Positions 48,218 to 62,000 of a stretch of DNA of 64,000 nucleotides are shown here, one piece after another (positions within the stretch are counted from its first letter, which is position 1; each line of letters begins with the position of its first letter). The notes beneath the pieces were generated by a model that was not told the DNA's origin, did no database searches, and saw only the letters and a list, made by a program, of their open reading frames with translations. Where the stretch lies: positions 57,848,459 through 57,912,458 of the forward strand of contig OW388302.1 in NCBI GenBank assembly GCA_936450465.1, in the 5' to 3' direction. The stretch comes from Gibbula magus (taxonomy: Eukaryota > Mollusca > Gastropoda > Trochida > Trochidae). Both the position numbers and the translations under genes were made by a program.

Positions 48218-50004
48218 ACAGTGAATCTATTCATTCTGTTTATGGTGTCTAACTTGCAGGGCAATCTGACCGAGGTTCACACAGTGACTCGATTCATTCT
48301 GTTTATAGTGTCTCACCTGCAGGGCAGTCTGACTGAGGTTAACACAGTGAATCGATTCATTCTGTTTATAGTGTCCCATCGGCAGGACAATCTGACCGAG
48401 GTTCACACAGTGAATCGATTCAATCTGTTTATAGTGTCTAACTTGCAGGGCAATCTGAACGAGGTTCACACATTGAATCGATTCATTCTGTTTATAGTGT
48501 CTCAATTGCAGGGCAATCTGACCGAGGTTCACACAGTGAATCGATTCATCTGTTTATAGTGTCCAAGCTGCAGGGCAATCTATCCGAGGTTCACACAGTG
48601 AATCGATTCATTCTGTTTATAGTGTCCCATCTGCAGGGCAATCTGACCGAAGATCACACAGTGAATCGATTCATTCTGTTTATAGTGTCCAACCTGCAGG
48701 GCAATCTGACCGAGGTTCACACAGTGAATCGTTTCATTCTGTTTATAGTGTCCTACCTGCAGGGCAGTCTGACCGAGGTTCACACAGTGAATCGATTCAT
48801 TCTGTTTATAGTGTCTCACTTGCAGGGCAGTCTGACCGAGGTTCACACAGTGAATCGATTCATTCTGTTTATAGTGTCTCACTTGCAGGGCAATCTGACC
48901 GAGGTTCACACAGTGAATCGATTCATTCTGTTTATAGTGTCCCACTTGCAGGGCAATCTGTCCGAGGTTCACACAGTGAATCGATTCATTCTGTTTATAG
49001 TGTCCAACCTGCAGGGCAATCTGACCGAGGTTCACACAGTGAATCGTTTCATTCTGTTTATAGTGTCCTACCTGCAGGGCAGTCTGACCGAGGTTCACAC
49101 AGTGAATCGATTCATTCTGTTTATAGTGTCTCACTTGCAGGGCAGTCTGACCGAGGTTCACACAGTGAATCGATTCATTCTGTCTATAGTGTCTCACTTG
49201 CAGGGCAATCTGACCGAGGATCACACAGTGAATCTATTCCTTCTGTTTATAGTGTCTAACTTGCAGGGCAATCTGACCGAGGTTCACACAGTGACTCGAT
49301 TCATTCTGTTTATAGTGTCTCACCTGCAGGGCAGTCTGACTGAGGTTAACACAGTGAATCGATTCATTCTGTTTATAGTGTCCCATCGGCAGGACAATCT
49401 GACCGAGGTTCACATAGTGAATCGATTCATTCTGTTTATAGTGTCTAACTTGCAGGGCAATCTGAACGAGGTTCACACATTGAATCGATTCATTCTGTTT
49501 ATAGTGTCTCAATTGCAGGGCAATCTGACCGAGGTTCACACAGTGAATCGATTCATTCTGTTTATAGTGTCCCAGCTGCAGGGCAATCTATCCGAGGTTC
49601 ACACAGTGAATCGATTCATTCTGTTTATAGTGTCCCATCTGCAGGGCAATCTGACCGAAGATCACACAGTGAATCGATTCATTCTGTTTATAGTGTCCTA
49701 CCTGCAGGGCAGTCTGACCGAGGTTCACACAGTGAATCGATTCATTCTGTTTATAGTGTCTCACTTGCAGGGCAGTCTGACCGAGGTTCACACAGTGAAT
49801 CGATTCATTCTGTTTATAGTGTCTCACTTGCAGGGCAGTCTGACCGAGGTTCACACAGTGAATCGATTCATTCTGTCTATAGTGTCTCACTTGCAGGGCA
49901 ATCTGACCGAGGATCACACAGTGAATCGTTTCATTCTGTTTATAGTGTCTAACTTGCAGGGCAATCTGACCGAGGTTCACACAGTGAATCGATTCATTCT
50001 GTTT

Positions 50005-53000
50005 TTAGTGTCTCACCTGCAGGGCAGTCTGACTGAAGTTAACACAGTGAATCGATTCATTCTGTTTAGAGTGTCCCATCGGCAGGACAATCTGACCGAG
50101 GTTCACACAGTGAATCGATTCATTCTGTTTATAGTGTCCCATCTGCAGGGCAATCTGACCGAAGATCACACAGTGAATAGATTCATTCTGTGTAGAGTGT
50201 CCCACCTGCAGGGCAATCTGACCGAGATTCACACAGTGAATCGATCCATTCTGTTTATAGTGTCTCACTTGCACGGCAATCCGACCGAGGAACACACAGT
50301 GAATCGATTCATTCTGTCTATAGTGTCTCACTTGCAGGGCAATCTGACCGAGGATCACACAGTGAATCGTTTCATTCTGTCTATAGTGTCTCACTTGCAG
50401 GGCAATCTGACCGAGGTTCAGACCGTGAATCGATTCATTCTGTTTATAGTGTCTCACCTGCAGGGCAGTCTGACTGAGAGTCACACAGTGAATCGATTCA
50501 TTTTGTTTATAGTGTCCCATCTGCAGGGCAATCTGAACGAGGATCACACATTGAATCGATACATTCTGTTTATAGTGTCTCACTTGCAGTGCAATCTGAC
50601 CGAGGTTCACACAGTGAATCGATTCATTCTGTTTATAGTGTCCCAGCTGCAGGGCAGTCTGACCGAGGTTCACACAGTGAATCGATTCATTCTGTTTATA
50701 GTGTCTCACTTGCAGGGCAGTCTGACCGAGGTTCACACAGTGAATCGATTCATTCTGTCTATAGTGTCTCACTTGCAGGGCAATCTGACCGAGGTTCACA
50801 CAGTGAATCGATTCATTCTGTTTATAGTGTCTCACTTGCAGGGCAGTCTGACCGAGGTTCACACAGTGAATCGATTCATTCTGTCTATAGTGTCTCACTT
50901 GCAGGGCAATCTGACCGAGGATCACACAGTGAATCGTTTCATTCTGTTTATAGTGTCTAACTTGCAGGGCAATCTGGCCGAGGTTCACACAGTGAATCGA
51001 TTCATTCTGTTTATAGTGTCTCACCTGCAGGGCAGTCTGACTGAGGTTAACACAGTGAATCGATTCATTCTGTTTATAGTGTCCCATCGGCAGGACAATC
51101 TGACCGAGGTTCACACAGTGAATCGATTCATTCTGTTTATAGTGTCTAACTTGCAGGGCAATCTGAACGAGGTTCACACATTGAATCGATTCATTCTGTT
51201 TATAGTGTCTCAATTGCAGGGCAATCTGACCGAGGTTCACACAGTGAATCGATTCATTCTGTTTATAGTGTCCCAGCTGCAGGGCAATCTATCCGAGGTT
51301 CACACAGTGAATCGATTCATTCTGTTTATAGTGTCCCATCTGCAGGGCAATCTGACCGAAGATCACACAGTGAATCGATTCATTCTGTTTATAGTGTCTC
51401 AATTGCAGGGCAATCTGACCGAGGTTCACACAGTGAATCGATTCATTCTGTTTATAGTGTCCCAGCTGCAGGGCAATCTATCCGAGGTTCACACAGTGAA
51501 TCGATTCATTCTGTTTATAGTGTCCCATCTGCAGGGCAATCTGACCGAAGATCACACAGTGAATCGATTCATTCTGTTTAGAGTGTCCCATCTGCAGGGC
51601 AATCTGACCGAAGATCACACAGTGAATCGATTCATTCTGTTTATAGTGTCTCACTTGCACGGCAATCCGACCGAGGAACACACAGTGAATCGATTCATTC
51701 TGTCTATAGTGTCTCACTTGCAGGGCAATCTGACCGAGGATCACACAGTGAATCGTTTCATTCTGTTTATAGTGTCTAACTTGCAGGGCAATCTGACCGA
51801 GGTTCACACAGTGAATCGATTCATTCTGTTTTTAGTGTCTCACCTGCAGGGCAGTCTGACTGAAGTTAACACAGTGAATCGATTCATTCTGTTTAGAGTG
51901 TCCCATCGGCAGGACAATCTGACCGAGGTTCACACAGTGAATCGATTCATTCTGTTTATAGTGTCCCATCTGCAGGGCAATCTGACCGAAGATCACACAG
52001 TGAATCGATTCATTCTGTGTAGAGTGTCCCACCTGCAGGGCAATCTGACCGAGATTCACACAGTGAATCGATTCATTCTGTTTATAGTGTCTCACTTGCA
52101 CGGCAATCCGACCGAGGAACACACAGTGAATCGATTCATTCTGTCTATAGTGTCTCACTTGCAGGGCAATCTGACCGAGGATCACACAGTGAATCGTTTC
52201 ATTCTGTCTATAGTGTCTCACTTGCAGGGCAATCTGACCGAGGTTCAGACCGTGAATCGATTCATTCTGTTTATAGTGTCTCACCTGCAGGGCAGTCTGA
52301 CTGAGAGTCACACAGTGAATCGATTCATTTTGTTTATAGTGTCCCATCTGCAGGGCAATCTGAACGAGGATCACACATTGAATCGATACATTCTGTTTAT
52401 AGTGTCTCACTTGCAGTGCAATCTGACCGAGGTTCACACAGTGAATCGATTCATTCTGTTTATAGTGTCCCAGCTGCAGGGCAGTCTGACCGAGGTTCAC
52501 ACAGTGAATCGATTCATTCTGTTTATAGTGTCTCACTTGCAGGGCAGTCTGACCGAGGTTCACACAGTGAATCGATTCATTCTGTCTATAGTGTCTCACT
52601 TGCAGGGCAATCTGACCGAGGTTCACACAGTGAATCGATTCATTCTGTTTATAGTGTCTCACTTGCAGGACAGTCTGACCGAGGTTCACACAGTGAATCG
52701 ATTCATTCTGTCTATAGTGTCTCACTTGCAGGGCAATCTGACCGAGGATCACACAGTGAATCGTTTCATTCTGTTTATAGTGTCTAACTTGCAGGGCAAT
52801 CTGGCCGAGGTTCACACAGTGAATCGATTCATTCTGTTTATAGTGTCTCACCTGCAGGGCAGTCTGACTGAGGTTAACACAGTGAATCGATTCATTCTGT
52901 TTATAGTGTCCCATCGGCAGGACAATCTGACCGAGGTTCACACAGTGAATCGATTCATTCTGTTTATAGTGTCTAACTTGCAGGGCAATCTGAACGAGGT

Positions 53001-53658
53001 TCACACATTGAATCGATTCATTCTGTTTATAGTGTCTCAATTGCAGGGCAATCTGACCGAGGTTCACACAGTGAATCGATTCATTCTGTTTATAGTGTCC
53101 CAGCTGCAGGGCAATCTATCCGAGGTTCACACAGTGAATCGATTCATTCTGTTTATAGTGTCCCATCTGCAGGGCAATCTGACCGAAGATCACACAGTGA
53201 ATCGATTCATTCTGTTTATAGTGTCTCAATTGCAGGGCAATCTGACCGAGGTTCACACAGTGAATCGATTCATTCTGTTTATAGTGTCCCAGCTGCAGGG
53301 CAATCTATCCGAGGTTCACACAGTGAATCGATTCATTCTGTTTATAGTGTCCCATCTGCAGGGCAATCTGACCGAAGATCACACAGTGAATCGATTCATT
53401 CTGTTTAGAGTGTCCCATCTGCAGGGCAATCTGACCGAAGATCACACAGTGAATCGATTCATTCTGTTTATAGTGTCTCACTTGCACGGCAATCCGACCG
53501 AGGAACACACAGTGAATCGATTCATTCTGTTTATAGTGTCTAACTTGCAGGGCAATCTGACCGAGGTTCACACAGTGAATCGATTCATTCTGTCTATAGT
53601 GTCTCACTTGCAGGGCAATCTGACCGAGGTTCAGACCGTGAATCGATTCATTCTGTTT
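50005..53658. repeat. 1827-bp higher-order repeat (29-mer, two copies)
   Basis: Reverse-strand frames of 411 codons at 50005-51240 and 51832-53067, and forward frames at 50589-50960 and 52416-52787, are near-identical and exactly 1827 = 29 x 63 apart. There is no single-base loss in this block, so the forward frame runs through both copies. Confidence 0.88.
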
Positions 53659-56600
53659 ATAGTGTCTCACCTGCAGGGCAGTCTGACTGAGATTCACACA
53701 GTGAATCGATTCATTCTGTTTATAGTGTCCCATCTGCAGGGCAATCTGAACGAGGATCACACATTGAATCGATACATTCTGTTTATAGTGTCTCACTTGC
53801 AGTGCAATCTGACCGAGGTTCACACAGTGAATCGATTCATTCTGTTTATAGTGTCCCAGCTGCAGGGCAATCTATCCGAGGTTCACACAGTGAATCGATT
53901 CATTCTGTTTATAGTGTCCCATCTGCAGGGCAATCTGACCGAAGATCACACAGTGAATCGATTCATTCTGTTTATAGTGTCCCACCTGCAGGGTAATCTA
54001 ACCGAGGTTCACACGTGAATCGATCCATTCTGTTTATAGTGTCTCACTTGCACGGCAATCCGACAGAGGATCACACAGTGAATCGATTCATTCTGTTTAT
54101 AGTGTCTCACTTGCAGGGCAATCTGACCGAGGTTCACACAGTGAATCGATTCATTCTGTTTATAGTGTCCCACTTGCAGGGCAATCTGTCCGAGGTTCAC
54201 ACAGTGAATCGTTTCATTCTGTTTATAGTGTCCCAGCTGCAGGGCAATCTATCCGAGGTTCACACAGTGAATCGATTCATTCTGTTTATAGTGTCTCACT
54301 TGCAGGGCAATCTGACCGAAGATCACACCGTGAATCGATTCATTCTGTTTATAGTGTCTCACCTGCAGGGCAATCTGACCGAAGATCACACAGTGAATCG
54401 ATTCATTCTGTTTATAGTGTCCCACCTGCAGGGTAATCTAACCGAGGTTCACACGTGAATCGATCCATTCTGTTTATAGTGTCTCACTTGCACGGCAATC
54501 CGACAGAGGATCACACAGTGAATCGATTCATTCTGTTTATAGTGTCTCACTTGCAGGGCAATCTGACCGAGGTTCACACAGTGAATCGATTCATTCTGTT
54601 TATAGTGTCCCACTTGCAGGGCAATCTGACCGAGGTTCACACAGTGAATCGTTTCATTCTGTTTATAGTGTCCCAGCTGCAGGGCAATCTATCCGAGGTT
54701 CACACAGTGAATCGATTCATTCTGTTTATAGTGTCCCATCTGCAGGGCAATCTGACCGAAGATCACACCGTGAATCTATTCATTCTGTTTATAGTGTCTC
54801 ACTTGCAGTGCAATCTGACCGAGGTTCACACAGTGACTCGATTCATTCTGTTTATAGTGTCTCACCTGCAGGGCAGTCTGACTGAGGTTAACACAGTGAA
54901 TCGATTCATTCTGTTTATAGTGTCTCACTTGCAGGGCAATCTGACCGAGGTTAACACAGTGAATCGATTCATTCTGTTTATAGTGTCTCACCTGCAGGGC
55001 AGTCTGACCGAGGTTCACACAGTGACTCGATTCATTCTGTTTATAGTGTCTCACTTGCAGGGCAATCTGACCGAGGTTCACACAGTGACTCGATTCATTC
55101 TGTTTATAGTGTCTCACCTGCAGGGCAGTCTGACTGAGGTTAACACAGTGAATCGATTCATTCTGTTTATAGTGTCCCATCGGCAGGACAATCTGACCGA
55201 GGTTCACACAGTGAATCGATTCAATCTGTTTATAGTGTCTAACTTGCAGGGCAATCTGAACGAGGTTCACACATTGAATCGATTCATTCTGTTTATAGTG
55301 TCTCAATTGCAGGGCAATCTGACCGAGGTTCACACAGTGAATCGATTCATCTGTTTATAGTGTCCCAGCTGCAGGGCAATCTATCCGAGGTTCACACAGT
55401 GAATCGATTCATTCTGTTTATAGTGTCCCATCTGCAGGGCAATCTGACCGAAGATCACACAGTGAATCGATTCATTCTGTCTATAGTGTCTCACTTGCAG
55501 GGCAATCTGACCGAGGATCACACAGTGAATCGATTCATTCTGTTTATAGTGTCTAACTTGCAGGGCAATCTGACCGAGGTTCACACAGTGACTCGATTCA
55601 TTCTGTTTATAGTGTCTCACCTGCAGGGCAGTCTGACTGAGGTTAACACAGTGAATCGATTCATTCTGTTTATAGTGTCCCATCGGCAGGACAATCTGAC
55701 CGAGGTTCACACAGTGAATCGATTCATTCTGTTTATAGTGTCTCACTTGCAGTGCAATCTGACCGAGGTTCACACAGTGAATCGATTCATTCTGTTTATA
55801 GTGTCCCAGCTGCAGGGCAATCTATCCGAGGTTCACACAGTAAATCGATTCATTCTGTTTATAGTGTCCCATCTGCAGGGCAATCTGACCGAAGATCACA
55901 CAGTGAATCGATTCATTCTGTTTTAAGTGTCCCACCTGCAGGGTAATCTAACCGAGGTTCACACGTGAATCGATCCATTCTGTTTATAGTGTCTCACTTG
56001 CACGGCAATCCGACAGAGGATCACACAGTGAATCGATTCATTCTGTTTATAGTGTCCCACCTACAAGGTAATCTAACCGAGGTTCACACGTGAATCGATC
56101 CATTCTGTTTATAGTGTCCTACTTGCACGGCAATCCGACAGAGGTTAACACAGTGAATCGATTCATTCTGTTTATAGTGTCCCATCGGCAGGACAATCTG
56201 ACCGAGGTTCACACAGTGAATCGATTCATTCTGTTTATAGTGTCTAACTTGCAGGGCAATCTGAACGAGGTTCACAAATTGAATCGATTCATTCTGTTTA
56301 TAGTGTCTCACTTGCAGTGCAATCTGACCGAGGTTCACACAGTGAATCGATTCATTCTGTTTATAGTGTCCCAGCTGCAGGGCAATCTATCCGAGGTTCA
56401 CACAGTAAATCGATTCATTCTGTTTATAGTGTCCCATCTGCAGGGCAATCTGACCGAAGATCACACAGTGAATCGATTCATTCTGTTTTTAGTGTCCCAC
56501 CTGCAGGGTAATCTAACCGAGGTTCACACGTGAATCGATCCATTCTGTTTATAGTGTCTCACTTGCAGGGCAATCTGACCGAGGTTCACACAGTGAATCG

Positions 56601-59164
56601 ATTCATTCTGTTTATAGTGTCCCATCTGCAGGGCAATCTGAACGAGGATCACACATTGAATCGATACATTCTGTTTATAGTGTCTCACTTGCAGTGCAAT
56701 CTGACCGAGGTTCACACAGTGAATCGATTCATTCTGTTTATAGTGTCCCAGCTGCAGGGCAATCTATCCGAGGTTCAAACAGTAAATCGATTCATTCTGT
56801 TTATAGTGTCCCATCTGCAGGGCAATCTGACCGAAGATCACACAGTGAATCGATTCATTCTGTTTTTAGTGTCCCACCTGCAGGGTAATCTAACCGAGGT
56901 TCACACGTGAATCGATCCATTCTGTTTATAGTGTCTCACTTGCACGGCAATATGACAGAGGATCACACAGTGAATCGATTCATTCTGTTTATAGTGTCCC
57001 ACCTACAGGGTAATCTTACCGAGGTTCACACGTGAATCGATCCATTCTGTTTATAGTGTCTCACTTGCACGGCAATCCGACAGAGGTTAACACAGTGAAT
57101 CGATTCATTCTGTTTATAGTGTCCCATCGGCAGGACAATCTGACCGAGGTTCACACAGTGAATCGATTCATTCTGTTTATAGTGTCTAACTTGCAGGGCA
57201 ATCTGAACGAGGTTCACACATTGAATCGATTCATTCTGTTTATAGTGTCCCAGCTGCAGGGTAATCTAGCCGAGGTTCACACAGTGAATCGATCCATTCT
57301 GTTTATAGTGTCTCAATTGCAGGGCAATCTGACCGAGGTTCACACAGTGAATCGATTCATTCTGTTTATAGTGTCCCAGCTGCAGGGCAATCTATCCGAG
57401 GTTCACACATTGAATCGATTCATTCTGTTTATAGTGTCTCAATTGCAGGGCAATCTGACCGAGGTTCACACAGTGAATCGATTCATTCTGTTTATAGTGT
57501 CCCAGCTGCAGGGCAATCTATCCGAGGTTCACACAGTGAATCGATTCATTATGTTTATAGTGTTTCACTTGCAGGGCAGTCTGACCGAGGTTCACACAGT
57601 GAATCGATTCATTCTGTCTATAGTGTCTCACTTGCAGGGCAATCTGACCGAGGATCACACAATGAATCGTTTCATTCTGTTTATAGTGTCTAACTTGCAG
57701 GGCAATCTGACCGAGGTTCACACAGTGAATCGATTCATTCTGTTTATAGTGTCTCACCTGCAGGGCAGTCTGACTGAGGTTAACACAGTGAATCGATTCA
57801 TTCTGTTTATAGTGTCCCATCGGCAGGACAATCTGACCGAGGTTCACACAGTGAATCGATTCATTCTGTTTATAGTGTCTAACTTGCAGGGCAATCTGAA
57901 CGAGGTTCACACAGTGAATCGTTTCATTCTGTTTATAGTGTCTAACTTGCAGGGCAATCTGACCTAGGTTCACACAGTGAATCGATTCATTCTGTCTATA
58001 GTGTCTCACTTGCAGGGCAATCTGACCGAGGTTCACACCATGAATCGATTCATTCTGTTTATAGTGTCTCACCTGCAGGGCAGTCTGACTGAGGTTCACA
58101 CAGTGAATCGATTCATTCTGTTTATAGTGTCCCATCTGCAGGGCAATCTGAACGAGGATCACACATTGAATCGATACATTCTGTTTATAGTGTCTCACTT
58201 GCAGTGCAATCTGACCGAGGTTCACACAGTGAATCGATTCATTCTGTTTATAGTGTCCCAGCTGCAGGGCAATCTATCCGAGGTTCACATAGTGAATCGA
58301 TTCATTCTGTTTTTAGTGTCCCATCTGCAGGGCAATCTGACCGAAGATCACACAGTGAATCGATTCATTCTGTTTATAGTGTCCCACCTGCAGGGTAATC
58401 TAACCGAGGTTCACACGTGAATCGATCCATTCTGTTTATAGTGTCTCACTTGCACGGCAATCCGACCGAGGATCACACAGTGAATCGATTCATTCTGTTT
58501 ATAGTGTTTCACCTGCAGGGCAGTCTGACTGAGGTTCACACAGTGAATCGATTCATTCTGTTTATAGTGTCTCATCTGCAAGGCAATCTGAACGAGGATC
58601 ACACATTGAATCGATACATTCTGTTTATAGTGTCTCACTTGCAGTGCAATCTGACCGAGGTTCACACAGTGAATCGATTCATTCTGTGTATAGTGTCCCA
58701 GCTGCAGGGCAATCTATCCGAGGTTCACACAGTGAATCGATTCATTCTGTTTATAGTGTCCCATCTGCAGGGCAATCTGACCGAAGATCACACAGTGAAT
58801 CGATTCATTCTGTTAATAGTGTCCAACCTGCAGGGTAATCTAACCGAGGTTCACACGTGAATCGATCCATTCTGTTTATAGTGTCTCACTTGCACGGCAA
58901 TCCGACCGAGGATCACACAGTGAATCGATTCATTCTGTTTATAGTGTCTCACTTGCAGGGCCATTTGACCTAGGTTCACACAGTGAATCGATCCATTCTG
59001 TTTATAGTGTCTCACTTGCAAGGCAATCTGACTGAGGATCACACAGTGAATCGATTAATTCTGTTTATAGTGTCCCATCTGCAGGGCAATCTGACCGAAG
59101 ATCACACAGTGAATGGATTCATTCTGTTTATAGTGTTCCACCTGCAGGGTAATCTAGCCGAGGT

Positions 59165-62000
59165 TCACACGTGAATCGATCCATTTTGTTTATAGTGTCT
59201 CACTTGCACGGCAATCCGACCGAGGATCACACAGTGAATCGATTCATTCTGTCTATAGTGTCTCACTTGCAGGGCAATCTGACCGAGGATCACACAGTGA
59301 ATCGTTTCATTCTGTTTATAGTGTCTAACTTGCAGGGCAATCTGACCGAGATTCACACAGTGAATCGATTCATTCTGTTTATAGTGTCTCACTTGCAGGG
59401 CAATCTGACCGAGGTTCACACAGTGAATCGATCCATTCTGTTTATAGTGTCTCACTTGCAAGGCAATCTGACTGAGGTTCACACAGTGAATCGATTAATT
59501 ATGTTTATAGTGTCCAACTTGCACGGCAATCTGACCGAGGATCACACAGTGAATCCATTCATTCTGTTTATAGTGTCTCACTTGCAGTGCAATCTGACCG
59601 AGGTTCACACAGTAAATCGATAAATGCTGTTTATAGTGTCCAATTTGCACGGCAATCTGACTGAGGATCACACAGTGAATCGATTAATTCTGTTTATAGT
59701 GTCCCATCTGCAGGGCAATCTGACCGAAGATCACACAGTGAATGGATTCATTCTGTTTATAGTGTCCCACCTTCAGGGTAGTCTAGCCGAGGTTCACACG
59801 TGAATCGATCCATTTTGTTTATAGTGTCTCACTTGCACGGCAATCCGACCGAGGATCACACAGTGAATCGATTCATTCTGTTTATAGTGTCTCACTTGCA
59901 TGGCAATCTGACCGAGGATCACACAGTGAATCGTTTCATTCTGTTTATAGTGTCTAACTTGCAGGGCAATCTGACCGAGATTCACACAGTGAATCGATGT
60001 ATTATGTTTATAGTGTCTCACATGCATGGCAATCTGACCGAGGTTCACACAGTGAATCGATTCTTTCTGTTAATAGTGTCTCACTTGCAGGACAGTCTGA
60101 CCGAGGTTCACACAGTAAATCAATTCATTCTGTTTAAAGTGTCTCACCTGCATGGCAATATGACCGAGGATCACACAGTGAATCTATTCATTCTGTTTAT
60201 AGTGTCTCACTTGCAGTGCAATCTGACCGAGGTTCACACAGTGAATCGATTCATTCTGTTTATAGTGTCTGACCTGCAGGGCAATCTGACCGAGGTTCAC
60301 ACAGTGAATCGATTCATTCTGTTTATAGTATCTCACTTGCAGGGTAATCTGAACGAGGTTCACTCAGTGAATCGATTCTTTCTGTTTATAGTGTCCCACT
60401 TGCAGGGCAGTCTGACCGAGGTTCACACAGTAAATGGATTCATTCTGTTTATAGTTTGTGACCTGCAGGGCAATCTGACCGAGGATCACACAGTGAATCT
60501 ATTCATTATGTTTATATTGTCTCACTTGCAGTGCAATCTGACCGAGGATCACACAGTGAATCGATTCATTCTGTTTATAGTGTCTCATTTGCAGGATAAT
60601 CTGACCGAGCATCACAAAGTGAATCTATTCATTCTGTTCATAGTGTCTCACTTGCAGTGCAATCTGACCGAGATTCACACAGTGAATCGATTCATTCTGT
60701 TTATAGTGTCTCACTTGCAGGGCAATCTGACCGAGGTTCACACAGTGAATCGATCCATTCTGTTTATAGTGTCTCACTTGCAAGGCAATCTGACTGAGGT
60801 TCACACAGTGAATCGATTAATTATGTTTATAGTGTCCAACTTGCACGGCAATCTGACCGAGGATCACACAGTGAATCCATTCATTCTGTTTATAGTGTCT
60901 CACTTGCAGTGCAATCTGACCGAGGTTCACACAGTAAATCGATAAATGCTGTTTATAGTGTCCAATTTGCACGGCAATCTGACTGAGGATCACACAGTGA
61001 ATCGATTAATTCTGTTTATAGTGTCCCATCTGCAGGGCAATCTGACCGAAGATCACACAGTGAATGGATTCATTCTGTTTATAGTGTCCCACCTTCAGGG
61101 TAGTCTAGCCGAGGTTCACACGTGAATCGATCCATTTTGTTTATAGTGTCTCACTTGCACGGCAATCCGACCGAGGATCACACAGTGAATCGATTCATTC
61201 TGTTTATAGTGTCTCACTTGCATGGCAATCTGACCGAGGATCACACAGTGAATCGTTTCATTCTGTTTATAGTGTCTAACTTGCAGGGCAATCTGACCGA
61301 GATTCACACAGTGAATCGATGTATTATGTTTATAGTGTCTCACATGCATGGCAATCTGACCGAGGTTCACACAGTGAATCGATTCTTTCTGTTAATAGTG
61401 TCTCACTTGCAGGACAGTCTGACCGAGGTTCACACAGTAAATCAATTCATTCTGTTTAAAGTGTCTCACCTGCATGGCAATATGACCGAGGATCACACAG
61501 TGAATCTATTCATTCTGTTTATAGTGTCTCACTTGCAGTGCAATCTGACCGAGGTTCACACAGTGAATCGATTCATTCTGTTTATAGTGTCTGACCTGCA
61601 GGGCAATCTGACCGAGGTTCACACAGTGAATCGATTCATTCTGTTTATAGTATCTCACTTGCAGGGTAATCTGAACGAGGTTCACTCAGTGAATCGATTC
61701 TTTCTGTTTATAGTGTCCCACTTGCAGGGCAGTCTGACCGAGGTTCACACAGTAAATGGATTCATTCTGTTTATAGTTTGTGACCTGCAGGGCAATCTGA
61801 CCGAGGATCACACAGTGAATCTATTCATTATGTTTATATTGTCTCACTTGCAGTGCAATCTGACCGAGGATCACACAGTGAATCGATTCATTCTGTTTAT
61901 AGTGTCTCATTTGCAGGATAATCTGACCGAGCATCACAAAGTGAATCTATTCATTCTGTTCATAGTGTCTCACTTGCAGTGCAATCTGACCGAGGTTCAC
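59165..62000. repeat. 1322-bp higher-order repeat (21-mer, two copies)
   Basis: The blocks starting at 59800 and 61122 (forward) and at 59794 and 61116 (reverse) are the same over many units. The period is 1322 = 21 x 63 minus 1, with a 62-bp unit at each boundary. A third, more diverged partial copy follows from about 62340. This end of the array has more private variants (CATGGCAAT, GACCTGCAG, TTTGTGACC) than the centre. Confidence 0.85.

Noticed and set aside
48559..54018. 1819-codon ORF and other long frames in the 63-bp array as a repeat protein gene
   Set aside because: The frame exists because 63 is a multiple of 3. Two other frames are also open, variants are mostly nonsynonymous, starts follow frameshifted units, and there is no nonrepeat domain or splice signal.
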